Shown: piece after piece, positions 43,184 through 51,642 of the stretch
How positions within the stretch are numbered: the stretch's first letter is position 1
How the letters are laid out: every line of letters begins with the position of its first letter
Origin: Winogradskyella sp046545555
GTDB lineage: Bacteria > Bacteroidota > Bacteroidia > Flavobacteriales > Flavobacteriaceae
NCBI RefSeq assembly: GCF_046545555.1
Contig: NZ_JBHZTH010000001.1
Span: 806,001-870,000, forward strand
Length of the DNA stretch: 64,000 nucleotides
Direction: 5' to 3'
Translations under genes and position numbers: made by a program
Notes under the pieces: model-generated
The model's input: only the letters and a program-made list of their open reading frames with translations
The model's database searches: none
Told to the model about the DNA's origin: nothing

Positions 43184-43813
43184 TTGAGCATTACAGTTGT
43201 CTTCTTCCTCGGACTATTTGTCGCACTTATAGGTGTAATTCCTCCAGGATTGCTCAATATGACCGCAGCTAAGATAAGTCTAAAGGAAGGTCCAGGAAGT
43301 GGTATTACATTCTCTTCTGGTGTATGTTTAGTTGTGTTTATTCAGACTTATGTTGCTTCTATTTTTGCAAGATATTTATCTAACAGACCAGATATAGTAG
43401 AAATATTGCAGCGTGTAGCTTTTGTCATATTTGTATTAATCACAATATATTTTTTAATAATTGCGAGAAATCAAAAAGAAACTAAAGTTGAGACTGATGT
43501 AAAAAGTAAAAAAAGCCGTTTTTTTTATGGAATGTTACTATCTGGCCTAAATGTTTTCCCCATTCCGTATCAAGCATATATGACAATAACCTTAGCTTCT
43601 TTTGGTGTTATGGATTTTGAACGCACTAATATAATTACATATGTTACCGGTGCAGCTATGGGTACTTTTGTGATGTTATACTTCTATATTTTCTTTTTTG
43701 AAAAAATAAAAGACAGAAAATTTACCTCTCAAAAAAGTATGAATTATAGTATTGGTATTATAACAGGGATAGTAGCGTTAATAACTCTTATTAATATTTT
43801 GAGAGAGCTGTAA
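43184..43813 (+). CDS. LysE family transporter
   Basis: 209 residues, TTG start, six hydrophobic segments. The N-terminus FLGLFVALIGVIPPGLLNMTAAKISLKEG is the LysE/RhtB-type signature (PGLLNMTA). Such proteins export amino acids or related metabolites; substrate unknown. It lies 3 nt after trmB. Confidence 0.88.
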   Translation: MSITVVFFLGLFVALIGVIPPGLLNMTAAKISLKEGPGSGITFSSGVCLVVFIQTYVASIFARYLSNRPDIVEILQRVAFVIFVLITIYFLIIARNQKETKVETDVKSKKSRFFYGMLLSGLNVFPIPYQAYMTITLASFGVMDFERTNIITYVTGAAMGTFVMLYFYIFFFEKIKDRKFTSQKSMNYSIGIITGIVALITLINILREL

Positions 43814-43893
43814 TTTTATAGTATGAAGATTTCAAGTTAAATATTTAAATAATAAGCATACCTTTTTTTGCTCAAAAAAATAGAAAAAATTCC

Positions 43894-44226
43894 ATGAAAC
43901 CAGAAACACTTGGTTTTTTCGAAAAAGTATACGAAGTTGCTAGACAAGTTCCTTTTGGGAGAGTAACAAGTTATGGTGCAATCGCAAAATATTTAGGTGC
44001 GGCTAAAAGTGCTAGAATAGTTGGCTACGCAATGAATGGTTCAGCAGGTAAAGATGTGCCTGCGCATCGCGTAGTTAATAGAAAAGGACTGCTAACTGGT
44101 AAACATCATTTTGAAGGAACAAATTTAATGCAGCAGCTCATAGAAAATGAAGGTATTGAAGTAATAGATAATCAAATTCAGAATTTAGATTCTGTATACT
44201 GGGATCCAACTAAAAATCTAAAATAA
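43894..44226 (+). CDS. alkyltransferase-like protein (ATL; MGMT family without active Cys)
   Basis: 110 residues, the size of ATL proteins. The helix-turn-helix/active-site part of O6-alkylguanine-DNA alkyltransferase is present (VPFGRVTSYGAIAKYLG, SARIVGYAMNG), but the PCHR motif reads PAHR (VPAHRVVN), so the alkyl-acceptor Cys is Ala. ATL proteins bind O6-alkylguanine and pass the lesion to nucleotide excision repair. Calling it an active methyltransferase would be wrong. Confidence 0.92.
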   Translation: MKPETLGFFEKVYEVARQVPFGRVTSYGAIAKYLGAAKSARIVGYAMNGSAGKDVPAHRVVNRKGLLTGKHHFEGTNLMQQLIENEGIEVIDNQIQNLDSVYWDPTKNLK

Positions 44227-44302
44227 ATAGTAGCCATTATTAATCCAAATCCAATCATTATTCAATTCAATTTAAGAGCTTCAAAATCTAAACTTTTAGC
44301 AG

Positions 44303-44310
44303 TATCTTTG
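44303..44310 (+). promoter_or_regulatory. -7 box of the Mrp/NifU operon
   Basis: TATCTTTG matches TAnnTTTG, 25 nt before the GTG start of the Mrp gene; no -33 TTG at proper spacing. Confidence 0.5.
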
Positions 44311-44335
44311 CGTTTAGAATAAATCTAGATAAGAA

Positions 44336-45475
44336 GTGAAGCTTAATAAACAAGATATATTAAATGCCCTCAAAACTATTACTGCACCTGGTGAAGGAGA
44401 GAATATGGTGGACAGTGGGGCAGTAACTAACGTAGTTACATTTGCAGATGAGGTAATCGTTGATATTACTATAAAAAATCCTAGTCTTCAGGCTAAAAAG
44501 AAAACAGAAGTAGATATTTTACAGACTATTCATAAGTCTGTTTACGAAAAAGCAAAAATAAAGGTCAATATTAAGGTTGATACACCTGCAAAAGCCACTA
44601 CAAATGAAATTAAAGGAAAGGCTATTCCTGGTATTAAAAATATTGTTGCTGTTGCATCAGGAAAAGGCGGTGTTGGTAAATCTACTGTAACCGCAAATTT
44701 AGCAGTTACACTGGCTAAGATGGGATTTAAGGTAGGTGTTTTAGATGCAGATATTTACGGACCTTCTATTCCAATAATGTTTGATGTTGCTTCAGAACGC
44801 CCATTGTCCGTGAATGTTGGAGGCAAATCTAAAATGAAACCTGTCGAAAATTACGGTGTAAAAGTATTATCAATAGGATTTTTTACAAAGCCAGATCAGG
44901 CTGTAATTTGGAGAGGACCTATGGCTTCAAAAGCATTAAATCAGATGATATTTGATGCAGCTTGGGGAGAGCTCGATTTCTTATTAATTGATCTACCTCC
45001 AGGAACTGGTGATATTCATTTGAGTATTATGCAAGCTTTGCCAATCACAGGTTCTGTAGTAGTAAGTACTCCTCAAAATGTTGCTTTGGCAGATGCAAAA
45101 AAAGGAGTTGCGATGTTTCAACAAGAAAGCATAAATGTACCTGTCTTGGGTATTGTTGAGAATATGGCCTATTTTACTCCAGCAGAATTACCAGGTAATA
45201 AATATTATATATTTGGTAAAGAGGGAGCTAAACATTTAGCCGAAGATTTAGAGGTTCCGTTTTTAGGAGAAGTCCCCCTTATACAAAGTATTAGAGAGGC
45301 TGGTGATTTGGGCAGACCTGCTGCATTACAAACCGATACTGCAATAGAAAAGGCATTTGAAAATATAACGAGAGATGTAGTACAACAAGTTGTAGATAGA
45401 AATGAACATTTGCCATCTACAGAAGCAATAAAAATTACAACAATGGCAGGTTGCTCTGCTGTAAATAAAAAGTAA
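44336..45475 (+). CDS. Mrp/NBP35-type Fe-S cluster carrier ATPase (ApbC)
   Basis: 379 residues, GTG start. An N-terminal MIP18/DUF59 domain (residues about 1-90) is followed by the P-loop ATPase: VASGKGGVGKSTVTANLAV, VLDADIYGPSIP, LPPGTGDIHLS. It carries Fe-S clusters to target proteins. The CPxC cluster motif usual in ApbC/Mrp is replaced by AYFTPAELPGNKYY with no Cys; only a C-terminal GCSAV Cys is nearby. Its stop is directly followed by the NifU-type gene. Confidence 0.93.
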   Translation: MKLNKQDILNALKTITAPGEGENMVDSGAVTNVVTFADEVIVDITIKNPSLQAKKKTEVDILQTIHKSVYEKAKIKVNIKVDTPAKATTNEIKGKAIPGIKNIVAVASGKGGVGKSTVTANLAVTLAKMGFKVGVLDADIYGPSIPIMFDVASERPLSVNVGGKSKMKPVENYGVKVLSIGFFTKPDQAVIWRGPMASKALNQMIFDAAWGELDFLLIDLPPGTGDIHLSIMQALPITGSVVVSTPQNVALADAKKGVAMFQQESINVPVLGIVENMAYFTPAELPGNKYYIFGKEGAKHLAEDLEVPFLGEVPLIQSIREAGDLGRPAALQTDTAIEKAFENITRDVVQQVVDRNEHLPSTEAIKITTMAGCSAVNKK

Positions 45476-45715
45476 ATGAGCTCAGAAGAACTTAAATTAA
45501 ATGTAGAAAAAGCACTAGACGAAATTCGTCCATTCCTGCAGAGTGATGGTGGTGATATTAATTTATTGTCTATTGATGACGGTACCTTGGTAAAGGTGCA
45601 GCTTGTTGGGGCTTGTACCTCTTGTAGCGTTAATCAAATGACATTAAAATCTGGTGTTGAAATGACAATTAAAAAATACGCGCCGCAAATAGAACGTGTT
45701 ATTAATGTAGAATAG
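45476..45715 (+). CDS. NifU C-terminal domain Fe-S scaffold protein
   Basis: 79 residues. DEIRPFLQSDGGDINLLSID and VGACTSCSVNQMTLKSGVE show the NifU-type domain with its CxxC (Cys-Thr-Ser-Cys), which binds a cluster between two subunits. It starts immediately after the Mrp stop (TAAATG), so scaffold and carrier are made together. Confidence 0.95.
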   Translation: MSSEELKLNVEKALDEIRPFLQSDGGDINLLSIDDGTLVKVQLVGACTSCSVNQMTLKSGVEMTIKKYAPQIERVINVE

Positions 45716-45783
45716 ACGACAGGTGATTTTTATCATATTTCAGTTAAAAATACATTCTTAGTTTTGTTTCTAATTCTTTATCC

Positions 45784-46839
45784 ATGATTACAACAGATAT
45801 ACTTATTATAGGAGCTGGGCCAACAGGTCTCTTTACAGTTTTTGAAGCAGGTCTATTAAAATTAAAATGTCATTTAATAGATGCTTTACCACAACCAGGG
45901 GGTCAGTGTTCTGAGATTTATCCTAAAAAACCGATTTATGATATTCCTGCTTATCCAGAAATTTTAGCTGGGGATTTAACGGACAAATTATTAGAGCAAT
46001 GCAAACAATTTGAGCCTGGTTTTACCCTTGGTGAACGAGCTGAAACAATTAAAAAGCAAAAAGACGGTACATTTATTGTTACAACTAATAAAGGAACGGA
46101 ACATAGGGCACCTGTTGTTGCCATTGCTGGAGGTTTAGGTAGTTTTGAACCAAGAAAACCATTATTAGACAACCTAACAAATTTTGAAGATAAAGGAGTC
46201 GAGTACATTATTAAAGATCCAGAAATATATAGAGATAAAAGAGTAGTTATTGCTGGTGGTGGAGATTCTGCCTTAGACTGGAGTATCTTTTTAAGTGATG
46301 TCGCTAGTAACGTAACATTAATTCATAGACGGAATGAATTTAGGGGGCATTTAGATTCTGTAGAAAAAGTTCAAGATTTAAAGAATAAAGGAAAAATTAA
46401 TCTTATAACACCAGCTGAAATTACCGCTATAAATGGTACTGACAAAGTTGAAAGTGTTGAGGTTACTAAAAAAAATGAAGCACCTCGTTTGCTAGATACA
46501 GATCATTTTATCCCATTATTTGGTCTATCTCCTAAATTAGGGCCTATTGCAAATTGGGGATTAGAAATAGAGAAGAACGCCATTAAAGTAAATAACTCAT
46601 TAGATTATCAAACGAATATTCCGGGTATTTTTGCTGTTGGAGATGTTAATACGTATCCGGGTAAATTAAAACTGATTCTTTGCGGCTTCCATGAAGCTAC
46701 TTTGATGTGTCAAGCAGCTTATAAAATTATAAATCCAGGTAAAAGATATGTATTAAAATATACTACAGTTAGCGGAGTGGATGGATTTGACGGAACTCGT
46801 AAAGAAGCACCAAAAGCAGTAGTAAAAGCTATAGATTAA
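45784..46839 (+). CDS. ferredoxin--NADP(+) reductase, thioredoxin-reductase-like
   Basis: 351 residues. FAD motif IIGAGPTGLFTVFEAGLL, NADP motif VVIAGGGDSALDWSIFL, and FAVGDVNTYPGK near the C-terminus. There is no CxxC, so it is the YumC-type ferredoxin/flavodoxin reductase, not thioredoxin reductase. The next gene, one base after its stop, is a 2Fe-2S ferredoxin, its likely partner. Confidence 0.93.
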   Translation: MITTDILIIGAGPTGLFTVFEAGLLKLKCHLIDALPQPGGQCSEIYPKKPIYDIPAYPEILAGDLTDKLLEQCKQFEPGFTLGERAETIKKQKDGTFIVTTNKGTEHRAPVVAIAGGLGSFEPRKPLLDNLTNFEDKGVEYIIKDPEIYRDKRVVIAGGGDSALDWSIFLSDVASNVTLIHRRNEFRGHLDSVEKVQDLKNKGKINLITPAEITAINGTDKVESVEVTKKNEAPRLLDTDHFIPLFGLSPKLGPIANWGLEIEKNAIKVNNSLDYQTNIPGIFAVGDVNTYPGKLKLILCGFHEATLMCQAAYKIINPGKRYVLKYTTVSGVDGFDGTRKEAPKAVVKAID

Positions 46840-47175
46840 TTGGATAAGGTAGACATAAATATCACCATTATAGACAGAGAAGGTATAAGTCATAAAATTG
46901 AAGCACCTACTGATATGGCTATGAACTTAATGGAAGTAGTGCGCAGTTATGAACTAGCTCCAGAAGGTACTATAGGTATTTGTGGTGGTATGGCAATGTG
47001 TGCGTCTTGTCAATGTTATGTGTTAAGCGAAACAGAATTACCTCAAATGCAAGACGATGAAGAAGCAATGTTGTCTGAGGCATTTTTTGTAAAAGATAAT
47101 TCGCGATTAGGGTGCCAGATTCAAATGATACCAGAAATGGAAGGATTGCAAGTTGAGTTAGCTCCAGAATCTTAA
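46840..47175 (+). CDS. adrenodoxin-type 2Fe-2S ferredoxin
   Basis: 111 residues, TTG start directly after the reductase stop. Cluster ligands follow the adrenodoxin pattern CGGMAMCASC (Cys-X5-Cys-X2-Cys) plus a distal Cys in RLGCQI. It carries electrons from the reductase, probably to Fe-S assembly or a monooxygenase. Confidence 0.94.
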   Translation: MDKVDINITIIDREGISHKIEAPTDMAMNLMEVVRSYELAPEGTIGICGGMAMCASCQCYVLSETELPQMQDDEEAMLSEAFFVKDNSRLGCQIQMIPEMEGLQVELAPES

Positions 47176-47176
47176 A

Positions 47177-48073
47177 TCAATCTGTTTTATAATCAGTCAA
47201 AGAGGTCGGTCCTTCTAATAGAAAGCGATCAATTTTTAATGTACCATCTTCGGTAGTCACAATTTGCCATTTAATCAAAGATATTTTACCAGATTCTATT
47301 TCAATACCAGTTATGCTTCTTGGGTGAACACAGCTACCGTCATTGAAGAAAGCGATATCACCCGGTTCTGGAAAACGAGGTCTGTGTGTATGACCAACGA
47401 TGGTTATTAGATTAGAATTATCAGTAATCCATTTTTTAGTTCTGCGTTCTACTTTAATTAGTTCTTTATAGTTTTTTGCAGGACTTGTAGGATCTGCTAT
47501 ACCCATTACGTTTAAAGGTTTCCAGAGTACACGGACCATAAATCTACTCCATTTCCAGAATAGGTAATTCCACCAATCGGCTTGGTGGCCATGACATAAA
47601 AATAACTCTTGTGAAGTTTCTGAATGTTCTAGCACAATTCCTTCATGGTATTTTAAATCACAAAATAACTCAACATCTTCACCAATTTTGGGATCAAAGT
47701 AAGTAGATAGGTGTTTTTCAACATAAATAGGGTCGCGATACACCATGTCGTGATTTCCCCAAATCATATGTAGACGGTCCTGTTCATGAAATAATTTCAT
47801 CAACATATACACGTTTTTATGTGCATTTAGAATAGAGTTAAAAGAGAGATTCTCCCAAAGCTCGTCACCATCTCCCAATTCGCAATAGCTAAAACCTTCA
47901 GAATAGTAATGTTGTAAAGCATGAAAGTAAATGTTACGATTATTTGCGAAATCATCAGCAAAACTATTATCACCACGATGGCAATCACTAAATAAAATGA
48001 ATTTAGAATTGTCATCAAAGGAGATACGTTTGGCATTTTTATAGGCGCGATCTAATCTAGATTTTGAAGACAT
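47177..48073 (-). CDS. metallophosphoesterase (calcineurin-like)
   Basis: 298 residues. Metal-site motifs in order: FSDCHRGDNS, CELGDGDELWE, WGNHDMVY, CHGHQADWW, VGHTHRPRF. No signal peptide. This resembles the LpxH-like/UDP-diacylglucosamine hydrolase side of the family only loosely, so the substrate is open. Stop lies one base from the ferredoxin stop (convergent). Confidence 0.88.
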   Translation of the reverse strand: MSSKSRLDRAYKNAKRISFDDNSKFILFSDCHRGDNSFADDFANNRNIYFHALQHYYSEGFSYCELGDGDELWENLSFNSILNAHKNVYMLMKLFHEQDRLHMIWGNHDMVYRDPIYVEKHLSTYFDPKIGEDVELFCDLKYHEGIVLEHSETSQELFLCHGHQADWWNYLFWKWSRFMVRVLWKPLNVMGIADPTSPAKNYKELIKVERRTKKWITDNSNLITIVGHTHRPRFPEPGDIAFFNDGSCVHPRSITGIEIESGKISLIKWQIVTTEDGTLKIDRFLLEGPTSLTDYKTD

Positions 48074-48175
48074 AAAGTAAATGTAAACAAAAAATGCTTC
48101 TCAATTGAGAAGCATTTTTATAATCTTTTCTAAACGAATCAGTCTGAATAAAATAATTAAATATCGCTTAGGGAC

Positions 48176-49354
48176 TTATTTGAAGGCATTTAAACCAGTA
48201 ACATCTAAGCCAGTAATTAGTAAGTGAATATCGTGAGTACCTTCATAGGTTACAACACTTTCAAGATTCATCATATGTCTCATAATAGAGTATTCTCCAC
48301 TAATTCCCATACCTCCTAACATTTGTCTTGCATCTCTAGCAATTTTTAAAGCCATATCTACATTGTTACGTTTAGCCATAGAAATTTGTGCTGATGTAGC
48401 TGTTCCATTTTCGCGCATTACACCAAGTCTCCATGCTAATAATTGGGCTTTGGTTATTTCTGTAATCATCTCGGCTAGTTTCTTTTGTTGTAGTTGAAAC
48501 TGTCCAATAGGCTTACCAAATTGCATACGTTCTTTACTATATCTTAAAGCTGTATCGTAGCAATCCATAGCAGCACCGATTGCTCCCCAAGCAATACCAA
48601 AACGTGCCGAATCTAAACAGCCTAGAGGTGCTCCAAGTCCAGATTTGTTTGGTAATAAGTTTTCTTTTGGCACTTTCACATTATCAAAAATAAGCTCACC
48701 AGTAGCTGATGCTCTTAAGGACCATTTATTATGAGTTTCTGGAGTCGAAAAGCCTTCCATACCTCGTTCTACAATTAAACCATGTATACGACCTTCTTCA
48801 TTTTTTGCCCAAACTACGGCTACGTTACAAAAGGGCGAATTACTAATCCACATTTTAGCACCATTTAAAAGATAGTGGTCACCCATATCTTTAAAATTAG
48901 TTGTCATTCCGCCTGGATTAGAACCATGATCTGGTTCGGTTAAACCAAAAGAACCGATCCATTCACCAGAAGCTAATTTTGGTAAGTATTTTTGGCGTTG
49001 TGCTTCGTTTCCGTATTTCCAGATTGGATACATTACTAATGACGACTGAACCGAAGCTGTACTTCGTACACCAGAATCACCACGTTCTATTTCTTGCATG
49101 ATTAAACCATAAGAAATTTGGTCTAAACCAGCTCCTCCATATTCTTCAGGGATGTATGGTCCAAAGGCGCCTATTTCAGCTAAACCTTTTACAATTTGAG
49201 TAGGGAATTCTGCTTTTTGAGCATAGTCCTCAATAATTGGAGATACGTCACGTTTTACCCATTCTCGTGCTGCATCGCGGACCAGCTTATGCTCTTCAGT
49301 GAGTAACTCATCTAAATTATAATAATCTGGTGCTTCGAATAAATCTGGCTTCAT
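48176..49354 (-). CDS. acyl-CoA dehydrogenase, probable glutaryl-CoA dehydrogenase
   Basis: 392 residues. Acyl-CoA dehydrogenase fold with SFGLTEPDHGSNPGGM and KMWISNSPFCNVAVVWA; catalytic Glu in TYEGTHDIHLLITG, and LESVVTYEGTHDI plus RMQFGKPIG place it with glutaryl-CoA dehydrogenases. These oxidise and decarboxylate glutaryl-CoA to crotonyl-CoA at the end of lysine and tryptophan breakdown. An alternative acyl-CoA substrate cannot be excluded. Single-gene unit. Confidence 0.9.
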   Translation of the reverse strand: MKPDLFEAPDYYNLDELLTEEHKLVRDAAREWVKRDVSPIIEDYAQKAEFPTQIVKGLAEIGAFGPYIPEEYGGAGLDQISYGLIMQEIERGDSGVRSTASVQSSLVMYPIWKYGNEAQRQKYLPKLASGEWIGSFGLTEPDHGSNPGGMTTNFKDMGDHYLLNGAKMWISNSPFCNVAVVWAKNEEGRIHGLIVERGMEGFSTPETHNKWSLRASATGELIFDNVKVPKENLLPNKSGLGAPLGCLDSARFGIAWGAIGAAMDCYDTALRYSKERMQFGKPIGQFQLQQKKLAEMITEITKAQLLAWRLGVMRENGTATSAQISMAKRNNVDMALKIARDARQMLGGMGISGEYSIMRHMMNLESVVTYEGTHDIHLLITGLDVTGLNAFK

Positions 49355-49415
49355 CGTACAAATATTATGTTATAAGCAAAGGTAACGAAAACGTTTTCAT
49401 AGAACAAAAGCTATG

Positions 49416-50129
49416 CTACATTTTCAGATAAAATTCTTTGGTGAGATTGATGTAATCTTCAGTGTAATTATGACGTGAAGTCTCTATAATTAATTCTGAA
49501 GATATTACTTCTGTGCCTTTGTAAGAGAACTCTAGTAGACTTCGTTTTATTTCCGAATCAGGATTTCCTTTTACATGAAGTGAACGGTTAAGAAATAAAC
49601 CTACTTTTGAGGCCAAATCAATGATACGACTTTCTTCTTTAAATGGTATAATAACTGAGAATATACCATTTTCAGAAAGTAAATGAGCTACAGCATAAAT
49701 TAAATGCTCAAAAGGCATGGCATCATTAAAACGCGCTAAATCTCTTGTGGCATTATTAGTTTTATAATCTTCTGAATAAAAAGGAGGATTACAAATTATT
49801 AAATCAAATTCATCATCTACTTCTTCTACAAATTCTAATAAAGAAGCATGAAAGCAAAATAAGCGATCGGCCCAAGGTGAATTCTCGAAATTTGATGAAC
49901 ATTGTTCATATGCATTATCATCAATTTCAATAGCTTCAATAGTTTGTGCTTCACTTCTTTGAGCAATCATTAAGGCTAAAATTCCGCTTCCTGATCCAAT
50001 ATCTAAAACTGAGAAAGGATGAGTTTCTAGAGATGTCCACGCTCCAAGTAATACTGCATCAGTGCCAATTTTCATAGCACATTGGTCTTGGTTTACAGAG
50101 AATTCTTTGAATTTAAATGGTTTATTCAT
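49416..50129 (-). CDS. tRNA1(Val) (adenine37-N6)-methyltransferase-like protein
   Basis: 237 residues from the ATG at 50129. The longer frame runs into a dispersed repeat, which supplies the extra 27 residues and so cannot be the true N-terminus. Motifs: FSVNQDQCAMKIGTDAVLLG, VLDIGSGSGILALMIAQR (SAM) and LIICNPPFYSED (NPPF catalytic motif of N6-adenine enzymes), as in TrmN6/YfiC. Confidence 0.9.
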   Translation of the reverse strand: MNKPFKFKEFSVNQDQCAMKIGTDAVLLGAWTSLETHPFSVLDIGSGSGILALMIAQRSEAQTIEAIEIDDNAYEQCSSNFENSPWADRLFCFHASLLEFVEEVDDEFDLIICNPPFYSEDYKTNNATRDLARFNDAMPFEHLIYAVAHLLSENGIFSVIIPFKEESRIIDLASKVGLFLNRSLHVKGNPDSEIKRSLLEFSYKGTEVISSELIIETSRHNYTEDYINLTKEFYLKM

Positions 50130-50136
50130 TAGTGTT

Positions 50137-50208
50137 GTCATTCCTGCAAAAGCAGAAATCGATTTCTTTATAGATTTTATAGTGGATTCCTGGTTGAGCA
50201 GGAATGAC
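50137..50208. repeat. 72-bp REP-like palindromic element
   Basis: Perfect 11-bp terminal inverted repeats GTCATTCCTGC (50137-50147) and GCAGGAATGAC (50198-50208) bound a 72-bp unit that also holds the palindrome AGAAATCGATTTCT (50154-50167). The motif belongs to a well-known class of dispersed repeats found in many genomes. It lies between the methyltransferase start and the rimM stop. Confidence 0.75.
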
Positions 50209-50213
50209 AAATA

Positions 50214-50741
50214 TTATTCAAGATATAGATCTATTAGACCTTCAGGAGTATTAACAATAATAGTTTCGTTGTCCCTATCGACTTTTACAATAAATTCATC
50301 ATTCATAGGAATTAATATTTCTACTCCGTTTCTATCAATTTCAAATAAAGACTGAGCCGTTGTGTCATTGATACCTTGAATAAGGCCTACTTCTCCAAAT
50401 TTTTCATCTTTAATTTTAAATCCAATAACTTCATGGAAATAAAACTTATTACCATCTAGTTTTGGTAGTAAATCTAATGGTAAATACAATTCAGTTTTCA
50501 TTAAAGCATCAGCATCAGCTTCAGTATCTACATCTTCAAATTTTAAACGTAATAAATCAGATTTGTGTAATTGTGATGATTCAACAAAGAACGGAACAAG
50601 ATTTCCTCTCAAATCAATAAAAATTGCGTCCAAATTATCATATAAATCAGGTTCGTCTGTGTCTAACTTGGCAAGGAGTTCACCTTTAAAGCTATACTTC
50701 TTCACTATTTTTCCTAGATAAAAACAATCTTCTTTTTTCAA
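50214..50741 (-). CDS. rimM: 16S rRNA processing protein RimM
   Basis: 175 residues, TTG start (KKEDCFYLGKIVKKYSFKGE follows). RimM binds ribosomal protein S19 and helps mature the 30S head. The N-terminal beta barrel and the PRC-barrel domain (FYFHEVIGFKIKDEKFGEVGLIQGI) are visible. It follows rpsP, separated by a terminator and a repeat. Confidence 0.95.
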   Translation of the reverse strand: MKKEDCFYLGKIVKKYSFKGELLAKLDTDEPDLYDNLDAIFIDLRGNLVPFFVESSQLHKSDLLRLKFEDVDTEADADALMKTELYLPLDLLPKLDGNKFYFHEVIGFKIKDEKFGEVGLIQGINDTTAQSLFEIDRNGVEILIPMNDEFIVKVDRDNETIIVNTPEGLIDLYLE

Positions 50742-50744
50742 AAC

Positions 50745-50833
50745 GAACGTTCATTTATCGTTCCCGTGAAAACGGGAATCTTATTAATATTTTTACCAAA
50801 TTTTGATGAGATCCTCATTTTCATGAGGATTAT
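50745..50833. repeat. second REP-like cluster of hairpins
   Basis: A palindrome GAACGTTC (50745-50752), a hairpin TTCCCGT/ACGGGAA (50761-50778) and a hairpin ATCCTCAT/ATGAGGAT (50811-50830) stand in tandem upstream of rimM. The second is a variant of the same repeat class as the element downstream of rimM. Confidence 0.6.
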
Positions 50834-50867
50834 TACTTAAAATCTTTTTGAGATTTTGTGTAATAAA

Positions 50868-50895
50868 AAACCCAGACTAATAATAGTCTGGGTTT
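50868..50895 (-). terminator. terminator after rpsP
   Basis: AAACCCAGACTA (50868-50879) pairs with TAGTCTGGGTTT (50884-50895); on the minus strand a T-run follows. It would separate rpsP from rimM, so rimM needs read-through or its own start. Confidence 0.88.
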
Positions 50896-50915
50896 AAAAG
50901 TATAAAATAATTTTT

Positions 50916-51431
50916 TTATTCTTCTTCGTTAGAAGCTGCTGTTTCTTCAGTTGCAACATCTTCTGCTACTTCTTCTTCAACAACTGGTGCAGCTGCAGCT
51001 ATACGCGCTTCGTTTACTGCTTTTTCGGCTTCTAATGCTTTAGCTTTAGCATCGGCATCTACTTTAGATAAACCATCTGCTTTAGCTTGTACTTTAGCTG
51101 CTTTTTCTTCTAACCAAGCGTTGAATTTAGTTTCAGCTTGTTCTTCAGTTAAAGCACCTTTTCTAACTCCACCAGCTAAATGATGTTTTAGCATAGCTCC
51201 TTTATAAGATAAAATTGCTTTAGCAGTGTCAGTTGGTTGAGCACCATTTTGTAACCATTGTACAGCTCCGTTAACATCTAATTCTATAGTTGCAGGATTT
51301 GTATTAGGATTGTAAGCACCTAGTTTCTCTAAGTATTTACCGTCTCTTTTAGAGCGAGAATCCGCTGCTACGATCCAGTAATAAGGTTTTCCTTTTTTAC
51401 CGTGTCTTTGTAATCTAATTTTTACAGGCAT
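50916..51431 (-). CDS. rpsP: 30S ribosomal protein S16
   Basis: 171 residues. Residues 1-80 are the S16 core (MPVKIRLQRHGKKGKPYYWI, VAADSRSKRDGKYLEKLGAYNP). The rest is an extended Ala/Glu/Lys-rich tail, about twice the minimal length, as I know it for Bacteroidota S16. It has a consensus promoter and a hairpin in its leader. Confidence 0.97.
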   Translation of the reverse strand: MPVKIRLQRHGKKGKPYYWIVAADSRSKRDGKYLEKLGAYNPNTNPATIELDVNGAVQWLQNGAQPTDTAKAILSYKGAMLKHHLAGGVRKGALTEEQAETKFNAWLEEKAAKVQAKADGLSKVDADAKAKALEAEKAVNEARIAAAAPVVEEEVAEDVATEETAASNEEE

Positions 51432-51445
51432 AATAATTAATTAGT

Positions 51446-51506
51446 GAGGTTCTCGACCTCTGTTATTAATGAGGGCGCAAAGATACTCTATTTTTTTAAT
51501 TTGCAA
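51446..51506 (-). promoter_or_regulatory. rpsP promoter and leader hairpin
   Basis: On the minus strand TTG (51506-51504), an 18-nt spacer and TATCTTTG (51485-51478) match the Bacteroidota consensus. The short leader holds a hairpin GAGGT/ACCTC (51460-51446) about 15 nt before the start codon, suited to translational control. Confidence 0.75.
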
Positions 51507-51642
51507 GGGTTTTAGTCGTTTTAACTAAAAGTTTATCACTTTAACCAAAACAAAAACTAAGTTCTCTGAAGTATTAAAAAATATTATACTTTTGAAATTC
51601 TTGTTTCGTTATATTTGAAACAAAGCCAATATTTATTTAAGC

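Noticed and set aside
50130..50210. Extended start of the tRNA methyltransferase
   Set aside because: The extra 27 residues are translated from the REP-like repeat.
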